The notes beneath the pieces were generated by a model. That model was given only the letters and a program-made list of their open reading frames with translations. It was not told where the DNA came from and did not search any database. Shown piece by piece: positions 1-5,720 of a DNA stretch of 9,785 bases (the first letter of the stretch is position 1; every line of letters starts with the position of its first letter). This DNA comes from Selenomonadaceae bacterium. GTDB taxonomy: Bacteria > Bacillota > Negativicutes > Selenomonadales > Selenomonadaceae. The DNA lies in the NCBI GenBank assembly GCA_017453765.1, contig JAFTEG010000016.1, positions 1-9,785 on the forward strand, written 5' to 3'. The position numbers and the translations under genes were made by a program.

Positions 1-57
1 AGTAAGTTAAAAAACCCTAAGAATTTATCGAAACTTGATTTAATCAACACGCCCTAG
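1..57 (+). CDS. Possible 3' end of a gene entering from the left edge
   Basis: Plus-strand frame 1 is open from the first base to a TAG at 55-57, giving 18 residues (SKLKNPKNLSKLDLINTP). A hairpin capable of terminating in both directions follows at 97-120, which would suit a convergent gene ending here. Eighteen open codons can occur by chance and the peptide is not recognisable, so this is only a candidate. If it is not coding, bases 1-96 hold nothing I can identify. Confidence 0.2.
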   Translation, partial: SKLKNPKNLSKLDLINTP

Positions 58-96
58 ATAATTTTTTCAGAGCTTTTAACCGCTTATAAAAAATAA

Positions 97-120
97 ATCC
101 CTACGCAAAAACGCAGGGAT
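97..120 (-). terminator. Rho-independent terminator after the radical SAM gene
   Basis: A 9-base-pair stem (97-105 with 112-120) encloses a 6-base loop. On the minus strand it is followed by TTATTTTTTAT, and on the plus strand by ATTTTTTATTTT. The seventh pair from the base is A·C in plus-strand RNA but G·U in minus-strand RNA, so the helix is fully paired only when read from the minus strand. This fits its role at the end of the minus-strand operon. A second hairpin (135-141 with 150-156, 7 perfect pairs, 8-base loop) lies between it and the stop codon but has no T-tract of its own. Confidence 0.8.
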
Positions 121-156
121 ATTTTTTATTTTACAAATCTGCTCGGCGACAGATTT

Positions 157-237
157 AAACGTCGAGTGAATTTTTAAGCGTCCGGCAAATTTTTATTTTA
201 AGCGTCAAGTAAATTTTAAACGTCGAGTAAATTTTTT
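157..237. repeat. Four imperfect 18-20 base direct repeats spanning a stop codon
   Basis: Units on the plus strand are at 157-175, 176-194, 200-217 and 218-237, with a 5-base interruption after the second. The consensus is AARCGTCNRGYRAATTTTT. The last unit encodes the final codons (KNLLDV) of the radical SAM gene. The other three lie in the 3' untranslated stretch between the stop and the terminator. They may be tandem duplications of the gene's own 3' end that have since diverged. Confidence 0.7.
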
Positions 238-2852
238 CCGCGACTTAAAAGCGCCGTCCGATTTATTTTTGCCTCAAGCACTTCAATATTTAAGCCGCAT
301 TCGTCACGCAACACTTTTAAAACTTCCGACGGCTTAACACTGCCGTCCTGCTTAATCTTCAAGCCGAATTTTATTTTCAAGCCGCCTTCGACTTCATAGA
401 CTTTCACCGATTCCGCCATAAGATTTTTAATTTCAATTTCGCGATTTTTTTTCGGCGTCACGCGATTGAACATAATCGTTTTGGCGGAGTTAAACTTTTT
501 CGCCGCATCTTCCGCGACGCTGAAACTTTCGGCAAACGGCACAAAGACTTCATAGCGCGAAAAATCTGTTAAGACAGTTAACGCCTGCGCCTTAGCCGAA
601 ATTTTTTTTATGCGTACAATTTCTCCGCCCTTAGGCAACTGCGCATTTAACCTCGACATAACTTTTTCCGCGTCTACATCAGCCTTTAAAACGAAGTCTA
701 CGTATTCACAGTCACTCATGACGCCTACGCCCAGCGCCGTTGCGAAGGAAACTTTCAAATGCGGGTTAAAGCCTTCGGAATAGGCGGCGGGAAGTTTTGA
801 CCTAAGCAACGCGCTCATAAAGACGTTCATATATTCAAGGTGCGACAGAAAAGCTAACTCGGCGCCCTTTCTAATCTGCGCGCGGTAGGTGGTAGCTTTT
901 AGCTTGTAGCTTTCAGCTTGCAGCTTAGAGAGGGTAGGCGATGCATTGTTACTCCATCGATCTATCGATCTATCGATCCATCGATCTACAACTCCAACGC
1001 CCAACTGCATGCAGACGTTACAGCCTTGACAAGAAGTGCGGCGACAATCGGCGGTAGTTTGACCTTCCTGCGCCTTTTCAAATTCCTCAGCCAAGTAATT
1101 TTTGCTGACACCGGGCGACGTGTGATCCCATGCCAACGGTTCAAAAATTTTTCTTTCGCGCTCATTAAAATACGCGCCGTCAATGCCGCACGTCTCAAAA
1201 GCACTTTGCCACGCGTCGAAGTTGAATAAATCTGACCAGCCGTCAAACTTCGCGCCGTTACGCCACGCCGTCTCGATAACCTTAGCAAGCCGCCTGTCAC
1301 CGCGTGCGATAATTCCTTCCAACACTGAAACTTTCGCGCTGTGGTAGTTGTAAGTTATAGCCTTGTCACGAATCAGACTTTTCAAAAATTGTTGGCGGCG
1401 TTCAAATTCGGCGAGTGAAATTTGTCCGTACCATTGAAACGGCGTGAAAGGTTTTGGCACGAAACAGGCAACGCTTAAGGTAACCTTAACGTCACGGCGT
1501 TTTGTAATTTCGCGGTAGAGATTAGCCACCTTCTGCGCGAGGTCGGCAATGCCGGCAATGTCTTCATCTGTTTCTGTCGGCAGTCCCATCATAAAATAAA
1601 GCTTGACCGTCTTCCAGCCCTTTTCAAAAGCCGCCGCGCAGGCGTCAAGCAGATTTTTTTCAGTAACGTTTTTGTTAATCACGTCACGCAGACGTTGAGT
1701 ACCAGCCTCCGGCGCGAAGGTTAAGCCGCTTTTTCGTACGGCTTGAAGTTTTTCAGCCAGCTCAATGGAAAAGCTGTCAATGCGAAGTGACGGCAGGGAG
1801 AAGTTGACCTTCTCATTTCTGAAGTCATTCATTAAATCTTCTACAAGACGATTAAGGCAGGAATAATCGGCGGAGCTTAGTGAAGTTAAAGACATTTCAT
1901 CGTAGCCGGTTGAATCAATCAGCCGCCGCGCAGTTGCACGCAAAACATTTTCAGAGCGTTCACGTACGGGACGATAGCACATTCCCGCTTGACAAAATCG
2001 ACAGCCGCGCGTACAGCCGCGAAAGAGTTCCAATGCCGCGCGATTGTGTACGATGTCGATAAACGGCACGATCGGACTTTGCACGAAAGGCACGGCGTCC
2101 AAATTTTTCACAACACGCTTGTAAATTGTCGACGGCGCGGCAGGTTCCAACTTTTTTAAGCCGATAAAAGAGCCGGTAGCCGGTAGTTTGTAGCCGGTAG
2201 AATTTTTATCGTCATAAATCGGTGAGTAAAAACGCGGCACGTAAATGCCGTTGACGCTTAAAAGTCTGCGCAAAAATCCTACGCGCCCGCCGACCTTGCC
2301 GCTATTTTTCCACGCGATAAAATTTTCGACGACCTCATTTAAAATTTCTTCGCCTTCGCCGACTACAAAGAAGTCAAAAAAATCAGCTATCGGCTCCACG
2401 TTATAGACGCAGGGACCGCCGCCAATTACGAATGGTTCATCATCTGCGCGGTCAACTGCGTGAAGAGTAATGCCTGCCAAATCCAACATATTCAGCACGT
2501 TGGTAAAAATCATTTCATACTGTAGAGAAAAACCGAGAATGTCAAAATCTTTCACGGCGCGTTTAGATTCCAATGCGAAAAGCGGAATGTCCCGCCTGCG
2601 CATTTCCTCTTCCATATCAATCCACGTCGCGTAAACGCGTTCGCAAAGCGTATCTGCGCGACCGTTCATAATTCCGTATAAAATTGAAAGTCCCAAATTC
2701 GACATACCGACTTCGTAAACGTCCGGCAAGGCTAAAACCATGTGGCATTGAACTTCGTCCCAATTTTTTAATACCGCGCCAAATTCGCCGCCGGTGTATC
2801 TGACCGGCTTAGTGACTTTTTGTAAAACTTCATAAGGTAAATTTACCTGCAA
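216..2852 (-). CDS. Fused B12-binding-type radical SAM protein with C-terminal DUF2344 domain
   Basis: The protein has 878 residues. The N-terminal part matches the TIGR03960 type: ALPDVYEVGMSNLGLSILY at about 41-59, then a radical SAM core with CTRGCRFC, whose Cys280, Cys284 and Cys287 form the Cx3Cx2C ligands of the SAM-cleaving 4Fe-4S cluster. A second Cys group (603, 608, 611, 614) precedes a linker. From about residue 656 a TIGR03936/DUF2344 domain follows (FLSHLEY, AYSEGFNPHLKVSF). In other Bacillota these are fused or adjacent genes; the substrate is not known. The start is TTG: GGGAGA at 2861-2866 lies 8 bases upstream and no better codon exists. Two in-frame tandem-repeat insertions are present, at residues about 216-228 and about 621-656. 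It is the last gene of the minus-strand unit, 38 bases after the PIN partner gene. Confidence 0.9.
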   Translation of the reverse strand: MQVNLPYEVLQKVTKPVRYTGGEFGAVLKNWDEVQCHMVLALPDVYEVGMSNLGLSILYGIMNGRADTLCERVYATWIDMEEEMRRRDIPLFALESKRAVKDFDILGFSLQYEMIFTNVLNMLDLAGITLHAVDRADDEPFVIGGGPCVYNVEPIADFFDFFVVGEGEEILNEVVENFIAWKNSGKVGGRVGFLRRLLSVNGIYVPRFYSPIYDDKNSTGYKLPATGSFIGLKKLEPAAPSTIYKRVVKNLDAVPFVQSPIVPFIDIVHNRAALELFRGCTRGCRFCQAGMCYRPVRERSENVLRATARRLIDSTGYDEMSLTSLSSADYSCLNRLVEDLMNDFRNEKVNFSLPSLRIDSFSIELAEKLQAVRKSGLTFAPEAGTQRLRDVINKNVTEKNLLDACAAAFEKGWKTVKLYFMMGLPTETDEDIAGIADLAQKVANLYREITKRRDVKVTLSVACFVPKPFTPFQWYGQISLAEFERRQQFLKSLIRDKAITYNYHSAKVSVLEGIIARGDRRLAKVIETAWRNGAKFDGWSDLFNFDAWQSAFETCGIDGAYFNERERKIFEPLAWDHTSPGVSKNYLAEEFEKAQEGQTTADCRRTSCQGCNVCMQLGVGVVDRWIDRSIDRWSNNASPTLSKLQAESYKLKATTYRAQIRKGAELAFLSHLEYMNVFMSALLRSKLPAAYSEGFNPHLKVSFATALGVGVMSDCEYVDFVLKADVDAEKVMSRLNAQLPKGGEIVRIKKISAKAQALTVLTDFSRYEVFVPFAESFSVAEDAAKKFNSAKTIMFNRVTPKKNREIEIKNLMAESVKVYEVEGGLKIKFGLKIKQDGSVKPSEVLKVLRDECGLNIEVLEAKINRTALLSRGKNLLDV
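887..942. repeat. Heptanucleotide tandem repeat inside the radical SAM gene
   Basis: Eight 7-base units run without interruption: AGGTGGT, AGCTTTT, AGCTTGT, AGCTTTC, AGCTTGC, AGCTTAG, AGAGGGT, AGGCGAT. Every unit begins with AG and five begin with AGCTT. They encode residues about 637-656, the second half of the linker between the radical SAM part and DUF2344. Confidence 0.8.
954..985. repeat. Octanucleotide tandem repeat inside the radical SAM gene
   Basis: Four 8-base units lie at 954-961 CCATCGAT, 962-969 CTATCGAT, 970-977 CTATCGAT and 978-985 CCATCGAT; a degenerate fifth, CTACAACT, follows. On the coding strand they read as ATCGATRG and give DRWIDRSIDRW (residues 623-633). The two CC units are the ones where a CT unit would create an in-frame TAG. 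Confidence 0.85.
2171..2205. repeat. Heptanucleotide repeat in the N-terminal part of the radical SAM gene
   Basis: Units are AGCCGGT, AGCCGGT, AGTTTGT, AGCCGGT and AGAATTT. They encode about residues 216-228 (NSTGYKLPATGS), between the DDK turn and the conserved KKLEP...KRVVKNLD stretch. From my memory of the family this position is a short turn, so the repeat looks like a small insertion. Confidence 0.7.
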
Positions 2853-2890
2853 ACAATTTCTCTCCCAACTAAAATTTTTCGTGTGGCAAT

Positions 2891-3127
2891 TTAAATCTTA
2901 ACTTGTTTTTTTAAGGGGACAAACGGATTTATTTTTGCATAGTAAGCTGCTTGTTCGTTAAATTCTTTTGGAGACATGTCATCGAAATAATTTTTACGCC
3001 ATTCTGTATAATTAAATTTTTCTCTTAAAACCGCAGAAATAAATTTTTCAGTTTCTACAGCACCCATAGCGTCTAAAAGGCATTTCATTCCTTTATCCAT
3101 AATTTCTACACTGTTTAAGTAACTCAT
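2891..3127 (-). CDS. Small partner (probable antitoxin) of the PIN-domain protein
   Basis: The product has 78 residues, with MDKGMKCLLDAMGAVETEKFISAV followed by FNYTEWRKNYFDDMSPKEF. It resembles, from memory, a family of short proteins of the form KGxxALxxxLGxVxxxRFI...FDYTxWR found beside PIN toxins. The ATG is one base after the toxin's TAG, and GGGAG inside the toxin's 3' end serves as its ribosome binding site, so the two are translationally coupled. No DNA-binding fold is obvious to me. The gene is AT-rich (about 35% G+C in one counted 60-base line) against 55-58% in lines of the radical SAM gene. The antitoxin role rests on this pairing, not on a recognised domain. Confidence 0.6.
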   Translation of the reverse strand: MSYLNSVEIMDKGMKCLLDAMGAVETEKFISAVLREKFNYTEWRKNYFDDMSPKEFNEQAAYYAKINPFVPLKKQVKI

Positions 3128-3128
3128 A

Positions 3129-3569
3129 CTATTTTTCTCCCGTCAATGCTACAAATTCAATAGGATTAACGATTTTTATTTCATCGCCGGTATATCTCAA
3201 CATACGTTTATCTGTCGTCAACAAATAATCACATTTTGCCAAAATTGCGGCGGCTATATAGTGAGCATCAGCAGTTTTAATACCGGTAGAAATAATTTTT
3301 TGTGCAATTTCTCCAACTATATCTTTGTAGGATTCATCAATATAAATATCTGTATTTTCCATTAAAAATTGTCTAATGGATTCACGCTTGCCGAAATACG
3401 GATTTTTAGAATTCTCAAAAATTAAAACGTAAGAAGAAACCAGCTGAAATTTATTTTCCCTAATACAATCTTGAATAAAAATTTTTGCCTGTGCCTCCAA
3501 TGAAACAATTATCTGTGAAGGATCGTCGTAAGGTCGATTATAGCAACAATTATCCAAATATATTCTCAT
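3129..3569 (-). CDS. PIN-domain protein, probable toxin ribonuclease
   Basis: The 146-residue product begins RIYLDNCCYNRPYDD, a signature of a PIN subfamily. The acidic residues expected at a metal-dependent nuclease site are present: Asp6, Glu52 (IFEN), Asp101 (TADAHYIAAAI) and Asp114/Asp120 (CDYLLTTDKRML). PIN toxins cleave RNA and are held in check by a co-expressed partner, here the overlapping-style small gene just downstream. The ATG has GGAG 7 bases upstream (3577-3580). The gene lies 21 bases after rodA. G+C in 60-base lines I counted is 25-38%, far below the flanking genes, which suggests recent acquisition. The toxin-first order is the reverse of many type II pairs. Target RNA cannot be told from sequence. 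Confidence 0.8.
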   Translation of the reverse strand: MRIYLDNCCYNRPYDDPSQIIVSLEAQAKIFIQDCIRENKFQLVSSYVLIFENSKNPYFGKRESIRQFLMENTDIYIDESYKDIVGEIAQKIISTGIKTADAHYIAAAILAKCDYLLTTDKRMLRYTGDEIKIVNPIEFVALTGEK

Positions 3570-3590
3570 AAAATTTCTCCAAAAAATTTA

Positions 3591-4718
3591 TCAACTGAAC
3601 AGCAATAACTTCTGCTTATGCAAGTGAATATTCATCAAAATTGCGATTGACAAAATATTTGTAGTAAGTAAACTAATGCCGTAGCTCATAAGCGGCAGGG
3701 GTATGCCGGTGACAGGCATAATGCCGGTAGTCATGCCGACGTTTACCAAGACGTGAAAGGCAAGCATGGACGTGATACCTACCGCCAAAAGTCTGCCGAA
3801 AATGTCGCTGGCGTCACGCGCAATTTGCATGCCGCGCCATAGCACCAACATATAAAGAAAAAGTAAAAACGCCGCGCCTACAAAGCCGAACTCTTCACCT
3901 ACCACCGCAAAAATGAAGTCCGTGTGATTTTCCGGCAAAAAGTTCAGCTGACTCTGCGTCCCTTCAAAAAGTCCCTTGCCGAATAGCATGCCCGACCCTA
4001 TCGCGATTTTAGATTGAATTATGTGGTAGCCGGAGCCTAATGGATCAACATTTGGATCAAGGAAGACCATTATTCGCATTTTCTGATAGTCTTTTAAAAA
4101 TTGCCAAAGCACCGGCAGTGCCGCAACGCCCATAACTACAATAGCCGTGAAAAGTTTCCAGTTTATGCCGCACGCTATCACCATGCCGAAAAAAATTGCC
4201 ATGAATACAAGCGATGTTCCCAAGTCCGGCTGTTTCAAGACCAAAAGAAAAGGCAGTCCCACGTACGCGGCGACCGGTAGTAAATCTTGCGGCGTGTCTA
4301 ATCTGCCCATACGCGATTCCAATACCGACGCCAAACAAATTATCATTATCAGCTTTGAAAACTCCGAAGGCTGTATGCTGATAAAACCTATTTGTATCCA
4401 ACGTTGCGCGCCCAATGCCGCGTGACCGAAGAGCATAACCGCCAATAGCATTACAAGGTTGAAAATGTAAAGCGACTTGCCGTACTGCTGAAGTACTCGA
4501 TAATCAAAGTTCATTATGAGTACGGCTATTGCACTGTTGACCATTGCGAAAATTCCTTGACGTTGCACGTACCAAAATCTTTCTTCACTCGGCGTGTTGA
4601 CGTGCGTGGCGCTGCTTATTATTATCAAGCTGCAGATTATTATTGCCAGCGTTGCGAAAAGCAGTACAAAATCTATTCGTCTTAAAGCGCGTCTATATTC
4701 TGTCGGAATCAGTTGCAA
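3591..4718 (-). CDS. rodA: RodA, SEDS-family peptidoglycan glycosyltransferase
   Basis: A polytopic membrane protein of about 375 residues that polymerises lipid II during cell elongation, working with a class B PBP. Motifs (numbered from the TTG): GAQRWIQIG about 103-111, QPSEFSKL 116-123, KQPDLGTSL 162-170, FLDPNVDPLGSGYHIIQSKI 219-238, FLPENHTDFIFAVVGEE 260-276 with catalytic Asp267, and PVTGIPLPLMSYG 335-347. A GTG at 4725-4727 would add three residues, but the only ribosome binding site, GGGAG at 4727-4731, overlaps that GTG. It is 8 bases from the TTG at 4716-4718, so I chose TTG. The usual SYGGSS near the C-terminus is SYGISL here. The gene is preceded by a heptad-repeat spacer and lies in the same direction as rsgA. 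Confidence 0.92.
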   Translation of the reverse strand: MQLIPTEYRRALRRIDFVLLFATLAIIICSLIIISSATHVNTPSEERFWYVQRQGIFAMVNSAIAVLIMNFDYRVLQQYGKSLYIFNLVMLLAVMLFGHAALGAQRWIQIGFISIQPSEFSKLIMIICLASVLESRMGRLDTPQDLLPVAAYVGLPFLLVLKQPDLGTSLVFMAIFFGMVIACGINWKLFTAIVVMGVAALPVLWQFLKDYQKMRIMVFLDPNVDPLGSGYHIIQSKIAIGSGMLFGKGLFEGTQSQLNFLPENHTDFIFAVVGEEFGFVGAAFLLFLYMLVLWRGMQIARDASDIFGRLLAVGITSMLAFHVLVNVGMTTGIMPVTGIPLPLMSYGISLLTTNILSIAILMNIHLHKQKLLLFS

Positions 4719-4726
4719 TGTTTTCA

Positions 4727-4731
4727 CTCCC
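4727..4731 (-). promoter_or_regulatory. Ribosome binding site that decides the rodA start
   Basis: On the minus strand GGGAG (4731 down to 4727) overlaps the first base of the GTG that would give the longest reading frame, so it cannot serve that codon. It stands 8 bases before the TTG at 4718-4716, an ordinary distance. There is no other purine-rich site nearby. Confidence 0.65.
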
Positions 4732-4749
4732 GAATTTTTTAGGGGCTAG

Positions 4750-4791
4750 AAATTCTATTCCCTGTTCCCTAATCCCTCTTCCCTAACTCAG
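4750..4791. repeat. Heptanucleotide repeat in the rsgA-rodA spacer
   Basis: Six units of 7 bases: AAATTCT, ATTCCCT, GTTCCCT, AATCCCT, CTTCCCT, AACTCAG. They fill most of the 78-base gap (4728-4805) between rsgA and rodA. I see no terminator hairpin or clear promoter in this gap, so rodA is probably read through from rsgA. Confidence 0.75.
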
Positions 4792-4805
4792 GATTATAGC
4801 ATATT

Positions 4806-5702
4806 TTACAATTCCTTCAAAATGGTAAGATAATTTTCATAACGTTCACGCAATATTTTACCTTCGGCAACGGCACTTCTTACGCCGCAATTCGGCTCAT
4901 GGTCGTGACTGCAGTCATTTAAAAATTTGCATGCCGCTGAAAACTGCGCGAACTCTTTAAAATAATATCGCAAATTATTTTTCGTGATGCCGACTTCTTT
5001 TAAATCCACCGCACTGAAACCGGGCGTGTCAACCAAAAAGCCGTCGCGAAATTTTATCAGCTCACAAATGCGCGTTGTATGTTTACCGCGCAGAATTTTT
5101 TCACTGACTTTGCCGACTTTCAATTTTAAATTCGCGTCAATGGCATTTAGAAGTGACGATTTACCGACGCCGGAAGGTCCCGCAAATACCGTGACGCCGC
5201 TCGACAAAATATTTTTCAGCGCGTCAATGCCTTCACCGGTCACCGTCGAAGTGCGAATAATTTTGTACAGAGATTCATACTCCGACAAAAAATTTTCAGC
5301 GGCAAGGTCAATCTTATTCACGCAAATAATAATTTCGGCAAGTTGCGCCTGCTCCGCCAGCACGATAAAGCGATTTAAAAGTAGCGGGTGCAAATTCGGA
5401 TTAGCGGCGGCGAAAGTCAAAATTACTCTGTCGACGTTGGCAACGGCAGGGCGATTCAGCAAACTTTTTCGCGGCAGGATATTTTTTATTACGCCCGTGC
5501 CGTCAGCAAGCGGCGAAATTTCTACGAAGTCGCCTGGATAAACCGAACTGCCGGATTTTTTGTCGCGCTTTATTATGCCGCGCAGTTTGCAGGGGATTAG
5601 ATCGATAGATCGTTGGATCGATGGATCGATAGTTGGTTGGTCGGTAATGTCAACCTGCACGAAGAAAAAGCTGTTGTAAAATTTTATAACTTGTCCCGTC
5701 AT
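4806..5702 (-). CDS. rsgA: RsgA, small ribosomal subunit maturation GTPase
   Basis: This 298-residue cytoplasmic GTPase checks late 30S assembly. It has the circularly permuted order typical of the family. An N-terminal OB fold (about 1-75) comes first, then G4 NKID (129-132), G5-like TSTVTGEG (151-158), G1 GPSGVGKS (175-182), the G2 Thr in HTT (208-210), and G3 DTPG (225-228). A zinc site of Cys258, Cys264, His266 and Cys272 ends the core. The OB-fold loop normally reads V..DG..Y.CKLRG; here about 16 residues (TDQPTIDPSIQRSID) intervene, encoded by an 8-base tandem repeat. The ATG has only a modest AGG 10 bases upstream, itself inside a short 7-base repeat. It follows the gspF-like gene by 18 bases and is probably co-transcribed. 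Confidence 0.95.
   Translation of the reverse strand: MTGQVIKFYNSFFFVQVDITDQPTIDPSIQRSIDLIPCKLRGIIKRDKKSGSSVYPGDFVEISPLADGTGVIKNILPRKSLLNRPAVANVDRVILTFAAANPNLHPLLLNRFIVLAEQAQLAEIIICVNKIDLAAENFLSEYESLYKIIRTSTVTGEGIDALKNILSSGVTVFAGPSGVGKSSLLNAIDANLKLKVGKVSEKILRGKHTTRICELIKFRDGFLVDTPGFSAVDLKEVGITKNNLRYYFKEFAQFSAACKFLNDCSHDHEPNCGVRSAVAEGKILRERYENYLTILKEL
5600..5647. repeat. Octanucleotide tandem repeat inside rsgA
   Basis: Plus-strand units are GATCGATA, GATCGTTG, GATCGATG, GATCGATA, then the weaker GTTGGTTG and GTCGGTAA. They encode residues about 19-35 of RsgA, in a loop of the OB fold. The unit is the same ATCGATRG sequence seen in the radical SAM linker, but here the coding strand carries the complement (CTATCGAT), which has no stop codon in any frame. 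Confidence 0.85.
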
Positions 5703-5720
5703 ATACCTACTACCTGTTCT

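Noticed and set aside
887..985. The repeats read as a CRISPR array
   Set aside because: Units are 7 or 8 bases with no spacers and lie inside a reading frame; no cas gene is present.
918..1229. Plus-strand open frame of 103 codons with IYRSIDPSIY-like repeats
   Set aside because: It is the antisense shadow of the radical SAM gene and starts inside the 8-base repeat; it has no ribosome binding site and no family resemblance.
216..2852. A frameshift or assembly error at the low-complexity linker joining two genes into one
   Set aside because: The frame stays open through both repeat arrays and the domains on each side are intact; a fusion of these two families is also known elsewhere.
4984..5541. 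Plus-strand open frame of 185 codons opposite rsgA
   Set aside because: It mirrors the RsgA motifs on the other strand (G1 and G3 regions), starts without a binding site, and rsgA is unmistakable.
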